A DNA stretch of 64,000 nt from Smaragdicoccus niigatensis DSM 44881 = NBRC 103563 (GTDB lineage: Bacteria > Actinomycetota > Actinomycetes > Mycobacteriales > Mycobacteriaceae): positions 124,001 through 188,000 of the forward strand of contig NZ_AQXZ01000014.1 of the NCBI RefSeq assembly GCF_000380645.1, in the 5' to 3' direction. Below are positions 51,822 through 61,276 of this stretch, piece after piece (the first letter of the stretch is position 1; each line of letters begins with the position of its first letter). The notes beneath the pieces were generated by a model. It was given only the letters and a program-made list of their open reading frames with translations, ran no database searches and had not been told where the DNA came from. Made by a program: the position numbers and the translations under genes.

Positions 51822-52567
51822 GAAGTCAGGCGGGTACGTGCCGTGGACAGCTCGGTATCCGCACCGAGCTTCGCGCGCTGAGCAGCGTGGTCGCCGGCTT
51901 GGCGGGCCGAGGCAGAGTACTCCGCTCCGGTGCGTCCACCACGCCACGTGCCCCGCGCCTGCGACTCCGTGCGGTAGTAGTCCTTGAGCTCGAGTTCCTT
52001 GTTTCGCAGCGCCAGGGCCGTCCCGGGTTCGGACAGTCGAACCGCCTCCGATTCGGTAGCGGATTTGGCGTCGGCCAGGCGCTGGCCGATGCGCTGGGCG
52101 TAGGCCGTCTGGAAGTTCAGACGGGCGGTGACCGCCGCGACGCCCGCGTCCCGGTAGGAGCCGGACTTGATGTAGAAATCTGAGGCTCGGACCATCTGGA
52201 TCACCAGGCTCGAATACAGGGCCTGGACAGTATCGACGTCGGGTTCGAACCCGAACGCGTGCACGCTCGTCGAGTTGTGGGCGACGTCGCAGCGAACGTC
52301 ATTGGCGTGTGCGATGCGGGCGAACAGCAGGACGTAGGTGCGCAGGCCCCGCTTTCCCGACTCGCCGATGGGGATGACGCGGTGAACCGGGCCGCTCGGA
52401 CGGCTATTGCTCGCCTTGTGGGCGCGCGCAACCGCGAGATCGATCGATGACTGGGTCGCGAGGCGTTGCGCGGCCGTCATGAACGCCTCAGCCTCGTGTG
52501 GGTTGTCCGTTCCCTCGGCTTGCCGAAGGAGTCCTGCGATGCGGGTGAGCAGCTTGTCGGAAGGCAC
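51818..52567 (-). CDS. DUF2786 domain-containing protein
   Basis: 249 residues from GTG 52567. N-terminal DUF2786 (KLLTRIAGLLRQAEGTDNPHEAEAFMTAAQRLATQSSIDLAVA) followed by a second conserved region (RTYVLLFARIAHANDVRCDVAHNSTSVHAFGFEPDVDTVQALYSSLVIQM) and a charged helical C-terminus (RNKELELKDYYRTESQARGTW). Often paired with TIGR04338 hydrolases in mycolata, as here. Function unknown. Confidence 0.88.
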   Translation of the reverse strand: MPSDKLLTRIAGLLRQAEGTDNPHEAEAFMTAAQRLATQSSIDLAVARAHKASNSRPSGPVHRVIPIGESGKRGLRTYVLLFARIAHANDVRCDVAHNSTSVHAFGFEPDVDTVQALYSSLVIQMVRASDFYIKSGSYRDAGVAAVTARLNFQTAYAQRIGQRLADAKSATESEAVRLSEPGTALALRNKELELKDYYRTESQARGTWRGGRTGAEYSASARQAGDHAAQRAKLGADTELSTARTRLTS

Positions 52568-52911
52568 GGTCGACAGCCTAGGACGTGCCTGTGACAAGTT
52601 GCGTATGCCGCGTCCCGCTCCACCGCAATCCCTGGGACAAGTCCCTGGGACGTGCCGTGCGGGCCGGTGGGTCAACCACCCTCGTGGCCCATGCTCAGAA
52701 ACGTTCGCACAGGTCAGGGCGAGGACATCAACCGGGGACAGGCGAAATCGGCGTGCCGACACGACCGCAACACACCCTGTACAACCAGTCAGACAAAGCG
52801 GGAACACAGGTTGACAACAAAGGGGCTAACGCGGCTGTCGCGTACTGGGTAAGAGGGGTGATCCGTGGCACAGTCCCCCCGACGGTTCAACGTCACCAAG
52901 AGAGGAACCAG
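52568..52911. other. Divergent intergenic region with two TCCCTGGGA palindromes
   Basis: 344 bases between DUF2786 (leftward) and the sugar-binding protein (rightward). Two 9-bp palindromes TCCCTGGGA at 52629-52637 and 52642-52650, 13 bases apart, lie about 60 bases from the DUF2786 start. A TTGACA at 52811-52816 could be the -35 of the binding-protein promoter, but I see no clear -10 at the right distance. No gene is supported here. Confidence 0.4.
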
Positions 52912-54171
52912 ATGAGGGTCTACAAGAAGGCCGCGATCGCCGCGTGTCTTTCCACGGTGGCCGTTCTGGCCGCGTGCTCGAGCGGCGACAAGGCCGCCGG
53001 TGGCGCCGGTGAGAACCTGGACAGCCGTGGAAACATCACGATGGCCATGGGCAAGAACGACGCCGCGACGGTCAAGACCGTCGTCGACATGTGGAACAAG
53101 AACCACGCGAACGAGAAGGTCTCACTCAAGGAGCTCGACGGTGAAGCCGACTCGCAGCTCGCGAAGCTGACCCAGTCGCTCGAGGCCGGCAGCGACGAGT
53201 ACGACGTCATGGCCCTCGATGTCGTGTGGACCGGAAAGTTCGCCGCCAACGGTTGGGTCGAGCCGCTTGAAGGCAAGCTCGCCGTCGACACCAGCAAGGT
53301 TCTGCCGGCGACCGTCGAGAGCGCGACCTACAAGGGCAAGGTCTACGCCGCTCCGATGAACACCAACGCGCAGCTCCTGTACTACCGCACCGACCTGGTC
53401 AGCAAGGCACCGAAGACCTGGGACGACCTGACCGCGGACTGCGCCAAGGCCAAGACCGCGAAGGTCGACTGCCTCGTCACCCAGCTCAAGCAGTACGAAG
53501 GTCTGACCGTCAACACCTCGGAGTTCATTAACTCGTGGGGTGGATCGATCGTGGGCGAGGACGGACAGACTCCGACCCTCGACACCCCGGAAGCCAAGGC
53601 TGGTCTGACGGCTCTGGTCGACGCGTACAAGGACGGCGTCATTCCGAAGGCGGCGACCGGCTACAACGAGGAAGGCACCCACACCAACTTCCTCGCGGGC
53701 AAGTCGCTGTTCGCCTACAACTGGCCGTACATGTACGACAAGGCTGCCGGTGACGACTCCAAGATCGTCGGCAAGTACGACGTCGCAGCGATCGTCGGCG
53801 ACAACGGCGCGGGTGCATCGACGCTCGGTGGCTACAACAACGCCATCAACGTGAACTCGAAGCACAAGGCCACGGCCCGTGACTTCATCGCGTTCGTCGA
53901 AGGCACCGAGGCACAGACCGAGTTCGCCAACAACTCGTTCCCGCCGGTGCTCGCGAGCCTGTACGACGACAAGGAACTGGTCGACAAGTACGGCTACTTC
54001 CCGGCTCTGAAGGCTGCTCTCGAAAACGCCAAGCCGCGTCCGGTGACGCCGTTCTACGACGGCGTCAGCAAGGCCATCCAGGACAACGCCTACGCCGCGC
54101 TGACCGGTAAGAAGACGGTTGACCAGGCGCTCACGGACATGTCGGCCGCCATCAAGGCCGCCGCGAAGTAA
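52912..54171 (+). CDS. Extracellular sugar-binding lipoprotein of an ABC importer
   Basis: 419 residues from ATG 52912 (GAGAGGA upstream). Lipoprotein signal: KKAAIAACLSTVAVLAACSSGD with lipobox LAAC. Family 1 solute-binding fold: VVDMWNKNHANEKVSL, SDEYDVMALDVVWTGKFAANGWVEPL, VYAAPMNTNAQLLYYRTDL, and late NGAGASTLGGYNNAINVNSKHK. Similar to trehalose/maltose-binding proteins (LpqY or TMBP type), so trehalose recovery is a reasonable guess, but sugar specificity cannot be read from sequence. Followed by two permease genes. Confidence 0.9.
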   Translation: MRVYKKAAIAACLSTVAVLAACSSGDKAAGGAGENLDSRGNITMAMGKNDAATVKTVVDMWNKNHANEKVSLKELDGEADSQLAKLTQSLEAGSDEYDVMALDVVWTGKFAANGWVEPLEGKLAVDTSKVLPATVESATYKGKVYAAPMNTNAQLLYYRTDLVSKAPKTWDDLTADCAKAKTAKVDCLVTQLKQYEGLTVNTSEFINSWGGSIVGEDGQTPTLDTPEAKAGLTALVDAYKDGVIPKAATGYNEEGTHTNFLAGKSLFAYNWPYMYDKAAGDDSKIVGKYDVAAIVGDNGAGASTLGGYNNAINVNSKHKATARDFIAFVEGTEAQTEFANNSFPPVLASLYDDKELVDKYGYFPALKAALENAKPRPVTPFYDGVSKAIQDNAYAALTGKKTVDQALTDMSAAIKAAAK

Positions 54172-54194
54172 GTCTGGGATCAGAGGGAGTGACA

Positions 54195-55211
54195 ATGGCT
54201 GACTCTGCAATCGCAGACGATGCCGCCGTCGTGGCGGGGCAGGCCGGTACGTCCGGCCTGCCCTCCGCCGGAGCGGATGGCAAGCGCAAACGCGACCTAC
54301 GTGCGGTGTGGCTCATCGGGCCCACGATGGCGGTCCTGGCAGTGGTCATCGCGTATCCGGTGCTGCGTGCGGTATATCTGTCGTTCCAGTCCGACCGCGG
54401 GCTCAACCCGACGACGGGTCGGTTCGAAGAAGGCGGCTTCGCCGGATTCACGCATTACCTCTACTGGATCACCGGCGACTGCGGTGCCGGTTGGGGTTCG
54501 TGCCCCGACGGCAACCTGGCCGCCGACTTCTGGCCCTCGGTGGGCATCACATTTTTCTTCACAGTCGTCACCGTGACGATCGAAGCGGGCCTCGGTCTGT
54601 GGATGGCGACCGTCATGAGCAGGACATTCATCGGTCGCTCGGCGCTGCGGGCGAGCGTGCTCATCCCGTGGGCGATCCCGACGGCGGTCACGGCAAAGCT
54701 GTGGTTCTTCATCTTCGCCGAGGACGGCATCGCCAATCAGATTCTCGGTACCAAGGTCGCCTGGACGACCGACCCGTGGGCCTCGCGGTTCGCGGTGATC
54801 ATCGCCGACGTCTGGAAGACGACGCCGTTCATGGCGCTGCTCATTCTCGCGGGATTGCAGATGATTCCGAAGGATGTCTACGAGGCGGCGCGGGTCGACG
54901 GTGCGAGCGCCTGGCAGCGGTTCACCCAGATCACGCTTCCGCTGGTCAAGCCGGCACTCATGGTCGCGGTGCTCTTCCGCACGCTCGACGTGCTGCGCAT
55001 GTATGACCTTCCGGCGATTCTGCAGGGCACGAGTGGCAGCACGCCGACCACGACACTGTCGATTCTCGTCGTCGGTGAGGTCAACCAGCAGAACTACAAC
55101 AGCGCCTCGGCACTGTCGACGATCGTGTTCGTCGTGATCTTCGCGGTCGCCTTCATCATGGTGAAGTTCCTCGGAGCGAACGCAGTGGCCAACTCCAAAG
55201 AGGCACACTGA
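54195..55211 (+). CDS. Sugar ABC transporter permease (MalF/SugA-like)
   Basis: 338 residues; ATG 54195 preferred over GTG 54189 because GAGGGAG lies 5 bases upstream of it. Six TM helices: AVWLIGPTMAVLAVVIAYPVLRAVYLSF, the long loop between TM1 and TM2, VGITFFFTVVTVTIEAGLGL, and the EAA loop EAARVDGASAWQRFTQITLPLVKPALM. Forms the channel with the next gene; its TGA overlaps the next ATG by one base. Confidence 0.93.
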   Translation: MADSAIADDAAVVAGQAGTSGLPSAGADGKRKRDLRAVWLIGPTMAVLAVVIAYPVLRAVYLSFQSDRGLNPTTGRFEEGGFAGFTHYLYWITGDCGAGWGSCPDGNLAADFWPSVGITFFFTVVTVTIEAGLGLWMATVMSRTFIGRSALRASVLIPWAIPTAVTAKLWFFIFAEDGIANQILGTKVAWTTDPWASRFAVIIADVWKTTPFMALLILAGLQMIPKDVYEAARVDGASAWQRFTQITLPLVKPALMVAVLFRTLDVLRMYDLPAILQGTSGSTPTTTLSILVVGEVNQQNYNSASALSTIVFVVIFAVAFIMVKFLGANAVANSKEAH

Positions 55212-56071
55212 TGACGACACTTCCATTGCAGCTCAAGCGATTTCGCCTCTCTGGCGCACAGGCGCGGACTTACCTCGCCGCCGCCCTCATCCTCATCTGG
55301 GGCCTCGCGCCGTTCTACTGGATGATTGTCACGGCCGTGCGCGATTCGAAGCAGGTTTACGACACGACGCCGTGGCCGACCCAGCTGACGATGCAGAACT
55401 TCAAGGATGCGCTGTCGACCAGCACGGGCAACGACTTCCTCGGGGCGCTGCAGAACAGCCTCATCATCGGTGCCGCGACCACGGTCGTCGCCCTGATCAT
55501 CGGCATTTTCGCGGCGTACGCGCTAGCGCGCCTGGAGTTCCGGGGCAAAGCGCTGGTCGCCGGGCTCATCCTGGCCGCATCGATGTTCCCGGCGGTCGCG
55601 CTGGTGACGCCGTTGTTCCAGCTCTTCACCGATCTGGGGTGGATCGGCCAGTATCGCGCCCTCGTCATCCCGAACATCTCGTTCGTCCTGCCGCTGACGG
55701 TGTACACGCTCACCTCTTTCTTCCGCGATCTACCGTGGGAGCTAGAGGAAGCAGCCCGGATCGACGGCGCGACCCGCTGGCAGGCATTCCAGAAGGTGTT
55801 GCTGCCCTTGGCCGCTCCCGCGGTCTTCACGTCCGCGATCCTGGCCTTCATCGCGGCATGGAACGAGTACATGCTCGCGAGCCTTCTGTCCCGCGAGACG
55901 ACCGAACCGGTTACTGTCTCCATTGCACGATTCACCGGCGTTGACCCGTACTCGCCGCCGTATGCTGCTGTGATGGCAGCGGGAACGATTGTCACGATCC
56001 CGCTTGTGATCATGGTGCTGGTGTTCCAACGGCGGATCATCTCGGGTCTTACCGCCGGTGGTGTGAAGTAG
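55211..56071 (+). CDS. Sugar ABC transporter permease (MalG/SugB-like)
   Basis: 286 residues. Six TM helices: YLAAALILIWGLAPFYWMIVTAV, LIIGAATTVVALIIGIFAAYALARLEF, ALVAGLILAASMFPAVALVTPLFQLF, and the EAA motif EEAARIDGATRWQAFQKVLLPLAAPAVF. It pairs with the upstream permease and receives energy from the ATPase at 50213. Confidence 0.93.
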   Translation: MTTLPLQLKRFRLSGAQARTYLAAALILIWGLAPFYWMIVTAVRDSKQVYDTTPWPTQLTMQNFKDALSTSTGNDFLGALQNSLIIGAATTVVALIIGIFAAYALARLEFRGKALVAGLILAASMFPAVALVTPLFQLFTDLGWIGQYRALVIPNISFVLPLTVYTLTSFFRDLPWELEEAARIDGATRWQAFQKVLLPLAAPAVFTSAILAFIAAWNEYMLASLLSRETTEPVTVSIARFTGVDPYSPPYAAVMAAGTIVTIPLVIMVLVFQRRIISGLTAGGVK

Positions 56072-56102
56072 TCGGACACGGAATCTGAGTTGGAGTGCTC
56101 GA

Positions 56103-56558
56103 GTGACGTTTAGCGTGGTCGAGCGGCCGGAGACGCTGGTCGCGGGCACTGTTCTTCGCAGTCCGGCAATGGCGATCGAGGGTGTCCGCCGCCTTCGCGT
56201 CGAGCAGGCCTGGCGCGAGATGCTCACCCGGGAGCTTCCGGGCCGTCCGGGCACCGCCTACGTCGACTTCCTGCCGGAGATGTCGTCCTACCAGACCCAC
56301 ATCCTCGGGTACCAGTGCGCCACGATCGACGACCTGCAGCCGGGAGACATCCTTGCGCGCGTGCCAGCGGGCCGCTTCGCGGTGTTCACGGCGTCTGGAG
56401 ACAATCTCGGCAACGTGATTGCCGCTCTGTGGCAACGCATCTGGGAAGCAGAGGATCGCGAGCGGATCGAGCGCGCCTACAGCGGCGATTTCGAGCAGTA
56501 CCCGAGCAGCACATCGGTCGAGGTCTACGTTGCGATCACCGAGGAGAGCGGTAAGTGA
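56103..56558 (+). CDS. GyrI-like / effector-binding domain protein, copy 1
   Basis: 151 residues, GTG 56103. GyrI-like small-molecule-binding fold: ETLVAGTVLRSP, RRLRVEQAWREMLTREL, TAYVDFLPEMSSYQTHILGYQC, LARVPAGRFAVFTASGD, and the final VEVYVAITEE. The PAGRFAVF segment and the terminal pocket Glu are typical of the Bacterial_transcription-activator effector-binding superfamily. It stands alone, without a DNA-binding domain. Overlaps copy 2 by GTGA. Confidence 0.78.
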   Translation: MTFSVVERPETLVAGTVLRSPAMAIEGVRRLRVEQAWREMLTRELPGRPGTAYVDFLPEMSSYQTHILGYQCATIDDLQPGDILARVPAGRFAVFTASGDNLGNVIAALWQRIWEAEDRERIERAYSGDFEQYPSSTSVEVYVAITEESGK

Positions 56559-56998
56559 GTACTCCCGTCGTGAACTCGGTCGAATTCGTCGAACTGCCGG
56601 GCTATCTCGTTGCTGGGTACGCACTCCCGCTATCCGGGCGCGGAGTCAGCCCAAAGGACCTCGACCTCATCAACTACACGTGGGACCGCTACCTCGACCG
56701 CGCCCGTCCCGGGCCTCGCGTCGCCGCCTACATGGCCCAGGGTTCCGGCGGTGCCGCGGTGCTCGGCTACGCGTGCGACACCGCCGAGGAAGCCGATGAC
56801 GGCGATCTTCTGACCCGCATTCCGGCTGGTCGCTACGCGAAGGTCACCGTCTCGGGCAAGCCCTACGACCTCACCCGTACCGCCTGGGCGGAAATCCGCC
56901 GCGCGGAATCCGAAGGCCTCATCACCCGCACGTTCGGCGTCGATATCGAACGCTTCGTGAGTGACACCTCGATCGAGCTGTACGTTTCCATCGCCTAA
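56555..56998 (+). CDS. GyrI-like / effector-binding domain protein, copy 2
   Basis: 147 residues, GTG 56555 overlapping copy 1. Same fold: GYLVAGYALPLS, LINYTWDRYLDRARPGPRVAAYM, VLGYACDT, LTRIPAGRYAKVTVSG, and terminal SIELYVSIA. Divergent from copy 1 in sequence, so an old duplication or two fused functions. Coupled translation suggests a heterodimer. Ligand unknown. Confidence 0.78.
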   Translation: MSTPVVNSVEFVELPGYLVAGYALPLSGRGVSPKDLDLINYTWDRYLDRARPGPRVAAYMAQGSGGAAVLGYACDTAEEADDGDLLTRIPAGRYAKVTVSGKPYDLTRTAWAEIRRAESEGLITRTFGVDIERFVSDTSIELYVSIA

Positions 56999-57163
56999 TC
57001 AAGTTTTGGCGCCACGAGTCTCGGGTACCTAACGCCCCATCAGCGAACCGGTCACGATAGGGCCGCGTTCCCGCATCTCGCAGTGTCGGCCCTTGGGCGG
57101 GCGGCGTGACTCAGGTTACGGTCGGCCTCGGCCCGCCCAATGCTGGGAGCGTTAGGAAGACCA

Positions 57164-59299
57164 TTGAACTCAGCCACCCTGTTCGACGCGAAACCTCCCG
57201 TCGACGATCTGCCCCCGACGACCAATGACAACGGACAGCCACCGCGACGGCGTCGCCGCCTGTGGCTGCGCGTCTTGGTCGCGCTTGTCGTCCTCGCCCT
57301 CGTGGTGCCCGCGGCTCTGTTCGCGTTCGCCTACGCCGGCAGTGACATCCCACGTCCCTCGGACATGGCCGTCAACCAGGTCGCGACGATCGTGGCGGAC
57401 GACGGCAAGACGGTCGTGGCGAAGATCGTCCCGCCGGAGGGCAACCGCGTAGAGGTCAACCTCTCGGACGTGCCGAAGCCGGTCCAGGCGGCCATGCTGT
57501 CGGCCGAGGACCGCGACTTCTACACGAACAGTGGTTTCTCGATCAGCGGCATTCTGCGCGCGGCCCGGGACAACGCACTCGACAAGGAAAGCGCCGGCGG
57601 CGGCTCGACGATCACGCAGCAGTATGTGAAGAACGCGTTCGTCGGCTCGCAGCGCACCATCACCCGCAAGCTCAAAGAGCTCGTGCTGGCCACGAAGATG
57701 ACGCGCGAGTGGTCGAAGGACGACATCCTGGCGGCGTACCTGAACACGATCTTCTTCGGTCGTGGGGCCTACGGCGTCTCGGCCGCGTCGCAGGCCTACT
57801 TCGGAAAGCCCGTCGGCAAGCTCACGGTGGAGGAGGGCGCAGTTCTCGCGTCCGTTATCCGCAGTCCTTCGGCGCTCGACCCGGAGACGCACCTCAACGA
57901 GCTCAAGCTGCGCTGGAACTACGTGATGGACGGCCTCGTCTCGATGAAGACGATCACGCAGGCTGACCGCGACAACGCCGGCTTCCCGAAGATCATCCCG
58001 TTGTCGCAGATCGGCGGCGGTGAAGCACCGGGTCCGGAAGGACACATCCGCACGCAGGTCCTGCACGAACTTGCCGAAGCCGGCATCACGCAGAAGCAGA
58101 TCGACACTCTCGGACTCAAGATCACGACCACGATCGATCCGAAGGTCCAGCAGGCGGCCGAGGACGCGGCGAAGCAGAGTCTCAAGGGCGAGGACGACGA
58201 GCTCCGCACTGCGGTCGTTTCGATCGATCCGCGTAGCGGCGCCGTGAAGGGCTATTACGGCGGTGACGACGGAGCCGGACTCGACTTCGCGCAGGCTCCG
58301 CTCCAGACCGGTTCCTCGTTCAAGACGTTCGGCCTGGCTGCGGCGCTCAAGGACGGAATCCCGCTCTCGGCGCGCTACGACAGCTCGGAGCTCACGGTCC
58401 ACGGCATTCGCATCACGAACGTCGACGGCGAAAGCTGCGGCAAGTGCACGATTGCGGAGGCGTTCAAGCGATCGCTGAACACGGCCTTCTACCGACTGGC
58501 GCTGAGCATGGACAACGGTCCGCAGAAGATCGCGGACATGGCCCACGCAGCGGGCATCCCGGAGCACATCCCCGGCGTCAACGGAATCTCTCTGACGGAG
58601 AACGGGGGCGAGCCGGAGACCGGAATCGTCCTGGGCCAGTACCAGACTCGGCCGATTGACATGGCGTCGGCGTACGCGACATTCGCGGCGTCGGGTGTGT
58701 TCCACAAGCCGTACTTCGTGTCGAAGGTCGTCACCAACGACGGCGAGGTGCTCCTGAACAACGGTGGCGACGCCGGCAAGCAGACCGTGCCGAAGGCGGT
58801 TGCGGAGAACCTCACCCAGGCGATGCTTCCGATCCCGGCGTGGTCGCGTAACCACAACCTGTGGGGCGGACGTCCGGCAGCGGCGAAGACGGGAACCACT
58901 CAGTACCTCGACACCGGTGACGACAAGGACGCCTGGATGGTCGGCTACACGCCGTCGCTGTCCACTGCGGTGTGGGTCGGTAAGGCCGATGGCAAGCCGA
59001 TCTACAACAGCTGGGGCGGCCCGATCTACGGTTCGGGTATCCCGTCCGACATCTGGCAGCTGACGATGGAGGATTCGCTGGAAGGCACCGACGTCGAGTC
59101 GTTCCCGTGGCCGGACCCGATCGGCGGGCAGGCGGGCGTTCCGTCCAACTCCTACGTCGGTACGAGCGGCTCGGGCAGCCGTGGCACCGGCGGCGGTGGT
59201 GGTGGCGGCGGTACGGCCAAGAAGCCGGACGCGCCGGCCGCGCCCGCCGAGAAGAAGCAGGTCGAGATCTTCCCCGGGTTCTTCGTCCCGGTCGGCTGA
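57164..59299 (+). CDS. Class A penicillin-binding protein (glycosyltransferase-transpeptidase), copy 1
   Basis: 711 residues; I take TTG 57164 (TAGGAAG five bases upstream), with an ATG at 57140 as alternative. Cytoplasmic tail, one TM (LVALVVLALVVPAALFAFAYAG), then GT51 domain with catalytic EDRDFYTNSGFSISG and GGGSTITQQYVKNAF. The transpeptidase domain has SxxK as SSFKTF, SxN as SLN, and KTGTT. A Gly-rich, Ala/Pro-rich tail ends it. It polymerises and crosslinks peptidoglycan. Clearly paralogous to the PBP at 63033, with ino1-padR between. Confidence 0.95.
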   Translation: MNSATLFDAKPPVDDLPPTTNDNGQPPRRRRRLWLRVLVALVVLALVVPAALFAFAYAGSDIPRPSDMAVNQVATIVADDGKTVVAKIVPPEGNRVEVNLSDVPKPVQAAMLSAEDRDFYTNSGFSISGILRAARDNALDKESAGGGSTITQQYVKNAFVGSQRTITRKLKELVLATKMTREWSKDDILAAYLNTIFFGRGAYGVSAASQAYFGKPVGKLTVEEGAVLASVIRSPSALDPETHLNELKLRWNYVMDGLVSMKTITQADRDNAGFPKIIPLSQIGGGEAPGPEGHIRTQVLHELAEAGITQKQIDTLGLKITTTIDPKVQQAAEDAAKQSLKGEDDELRTAVVSIDPRSGAVKGYYGGDDGAGLDFAQAPLQTGSSFKTFGLAAALKDGIPLSARYDSSELTVHGIRITNVDGESCGKCTIAEAFKRSLNTAFYRLALSMDNGPQKIADMAHAAGIPEHIPGVNGISLTENGGEPETGIVLGQYQTRPIDMASAYATFAASGVFHKPYFVSKVVTNDGEVLLNNGGDAGKQTVPKAVAENLTQAMLPIPAWSRNHNLWGGRPAAAKTGTTQYLDTGDDKDAWMVGYTPSLSTAVWVGKADGKPIYNSWGGPIYGSGIPSDIWQLTMEDSLEGTDVESFPWPDPIGGQAGVPSNSYVGTSGSGSRGTGGGGGGGGTAKKPDAPAAPAEKKQVEIFPGFFVPVG

Positions 59300-59321
59300 T
59301 CTCCGCGCTCTGAAACGGTAA

Positions 59322-59377
59322 GAGGCTGGGAGAGCATCGCCATCGACATATATCGATGACGACGCCCTCCCAGCCTC
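59322..59377 (+). terminator. Hairpin after PBP copy 1
   Basis: Outer 11-bp stem GAGGCTGGGAG (59322-59332) with CTCCCAGCCTC (59367-59377) enclosing a smaller inverted repeat around CATCGACATATATCGATG. It begins 22 bases after the PBP stop codon. The AAAT following is not a T-run, so efficiency is uncertain. Confidence 0.6.
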
Positions 59378-59401
59378 AAATCGTTTGAGCCCGGAATGCA
59401 C

Positions 59402-59437
59402 ATCGGGCAGGACTCTCCGTGAAGAGTCCTGCCCGAT
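59402..59437 (-). terminator. Hairpin after ino1
   Basis: 15-bp perfect stem (59402-59416 with 59423-59437, ATCGGGCAGGACTCT and complement), 6-base loop, 12 bases beyond the ino1 stop on the minus strand. No U-tract follows. Confidence 0.7.
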
Positions 59438-59449
59438 CTGTTATGCAGG

Positions 59450-60541
59450 TCAGCCGTAGATGAAGGTCTCGAGCTCGACGCGAGCCTGAGTGTCTTCCAT
59501 CTGGATCGGCGGGGACTTCATCAGGTATGCCGACGCCGGGAACACCGGGCCGCCGATACCGCGATCGAGCGCGATCTTGGCAGCACGGACAGCGTCGATG
59601 ATGATGCCGGCCGAGTTCGGCGAGTCCCAGACCTCGAGCTTGTACTCCAGGTTCAGCGGCACGTCACCGAAGGCGCGACCCTCGAGGCGCACGTACGCCC
59701 ACTTGCGGTCATCGAGCCACTGGACGTAGTCCGACGGGCCGATGTGGACGTTGCGGTCGTGGATCTTGCCCGACAGCGGTCCGGTGAGGTTCGAGGTGAC
59801 GGCCTGCGTCTTCGAAACCTTCTTGGACTCCAGACGCTCACGCTCGAGCATGTTCTTGAAGTCCATGTTTCCACCGACGTTGAGCTGGTAGGTGCGGTCC
59901 AGAACGACACCGCGGTCCTCGAACAGCTTCGCCATCACACGGTGGGTGATGGTGGCACCGACCTGCGACTTGATGTCGTCACCGACGATCGGGACGCCGG
60001 CGTCCTCGAACTTCTTGGCCCAGACCGGGTCCGAAGCGATGAAGACCGGAAGCGCGTTGACGAATCCGACTCCAGCGTCGATGCAGCACTGCGCGTAGAA
60101 CTTGTCAGCTTCCTCAGAACCCACCGGGAGGTAGGAAACGAGGACGTCGACCTTGGCGTCCTTGAGGGCCTGAACGACGTCGACCGGCTCTGCGTCGGAG
60201 ACCTCGATGGTCTGCGCGTAGTACTTGCCGATGCCGTCGAGGGTCGGGCCTCGCTGGACGGTGACGCCGGTCGGCGGCACGTCCGAGATCTTGATGGTGT
60301 TGTTTTCGCTCGCGAAGATCGCTTCCGAAAGGTCGAAACCGACCTTCTTCGCGTCGACGTCGAACGCCGCGACGAACTTCACGTCCTTGACGTGGTAGTT
60401 GCCGAAGCGAACGTGCATCAGGCCCGGCACAGTGGCCGACTCGTCTGCATCCTTGTAGTACTCGACGCCCTGGACCAGGGATGAGGCGCAGTTCCCCACG
60501 CCCACGATGGCCACGCGGACCGCGGTGTCCCTTTCACTCAC
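59450..60541 (-). CDS. ino1: Inositol-3-phosphate synthase
   Basis: 363 residues, GTG 60541. NAD-binding [20 protein letters not shown], catalytic core with [66 protein letters not shown], and the C-terminal [35 protein letters not shown]. It converts glucose-6-phosphate to inositol-3-phosphate, the precursor of phosphatidylinositol, PIMs and mycothiol. Its start overlaps the padR stop (GTGA), the arrangement of Rv0046c-Rv0047c. Confidence 0.97.
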   Translation of the reverse strand: MSERDTAVRVAIVGVGNCASSLVQGVEYYKDADESATVPGLMHVRFGNYHVKDVKFVAAFDVDAKKVGFDLSEAIFASENNTIKISDVPPTGVTVQRGPTLDGIGKYYAQTIEVSDAEPVDVVQALKDAKVDVLVSYLPVGSEEADKFYAQCCIDAGVGFVNALPVFIASDPVWAKKFEDAGVPIVGDDIKSQVGATITHRVMAKLFEDRGVVLDRTYQLNVGGNMDFKNMLERERLESKKVSKTQAVTSNLTGPLSGKIHDRNVHIGPSDYVQWLDDRKWAYVRLEGRAFGDVPLNLEYKLEVWDSPNSAGIIIDAVRAAKIALDRGIGGPVFPASAYLMKSPPIQMEDTQARVELETFIYG

Positions 60542-61104
60542 TTCCTGCTCCTTTTTCCTTCTTCTTCTCCGGTGTGGTTATCCGGTGAGGTCTGTTCTGC
60601 TGCTATCAGTTCGTTTAGCCAGCGCACTTCTCGTTCACTCGTCTCGAGGCCGAGTTGGTGAAGCTGACGGGTGTAGCGGTCGAAAGAACCGCTGGCGCGA
60701 CGCACTGCGTCGCGCAGTCCTTCGCGTCGTTCCTCGACCTGGCGACGGCGGCCTTCGAGAATCCGCATCCGGGCTTCGGCCGGCGTGCGGTTGAAGAAGG
60801 CCAGGTGGACGCCGAAACCGTCGTCGGTGTAGTTCTGCGGCCCTGTGTCGGAGACCAGTTCAGCGAACCGGGCCCGGCCCAGGGGCGTCATTTCGTACAC
60901 CCGCCGTGCTCGCCGAACGACCGCACCATCGGGGCCGTTGTCCTCGGCGATAAGCCCTTCTTCCTGCATCCGGCGCAACGCCGGGTACAGGGAGCCATAC
61001 GAGAAGGCGCGAAACGCTCCCAGCAGGCCAGTGAGCCGCTTGCGCAGTTCATAGCCATGCATGGGCGATTCCTGAAGCAACCCGAGTACAGCGAGCTCTA
61101 GCAC
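60538..61104 (-). CDS. PadR-family transcriptional regulator
   Basis: 188 residues from GTG 61104, which has AGGAGG seven bases upstream. N-terminal PadR winged helix: [51 protein letters not shown], then [17 protein letters not shown]. The C-terminal helical dimerisation region is long ([32 protein letters not shown]). It probably controls its own operon with ino1, since two inverted repeats lie in the promoter region. Confidence 0.9.
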   Translation of the reverse strand: MLELAVLGLLQESPMHGYELRKRLTGLLGAFRAFSYGSLYPALRRMQEEGLIAEDNGPDGAVVRRARRVYEMTPLGRARFAELVSDTGPQNYTDDGFGVHLAFFNRTPAEARMRILEGRRRQVEERREGLRDAVRRASGSFDRYTRQLHQLGLETSEREVRWLNELIAAEQTSPDNHTGEEEGKRSRK

Positions 61105-61147
61105 GGGCCACCTCCTTGATCGCATTCTCTAGCGTGGAATCTTTGTT

Positions 61148-61193
61148 GCATCTAACTGCTAGATGCGATTCCCCACTATATCGCCGCGATATA
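61148..61193. promoter_or_regulatory. Two inverted repeats upstream of padR-ino1, candidate operators
   Basis: GCATCTA-N5-TAGATGC at 61148-61166 and TATATCG-N3-CGATATA at 61177-61193, 44 to 90 bases upstream of the padR start. Either could be the binding site of PadR. The AT-rich TATA segment could also hold a -10 or -35 element. Confidence 0.45.
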
Positions 61194-61276
61194 AAAAAGG
61201 AACGATCAGACCACGACAAAACGACCGTACGGTTAACGGAAACCGAGGTTTTGGGGGTGTTTTGTAGGAGGCGGTT

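Noticed and set aside
57170-59401. 743-codon open frame antisense to the first PBP
   Set aside because: Mirror frame of a real gene with all PBP motifs; product is Arg/Leu-rich with no domain.
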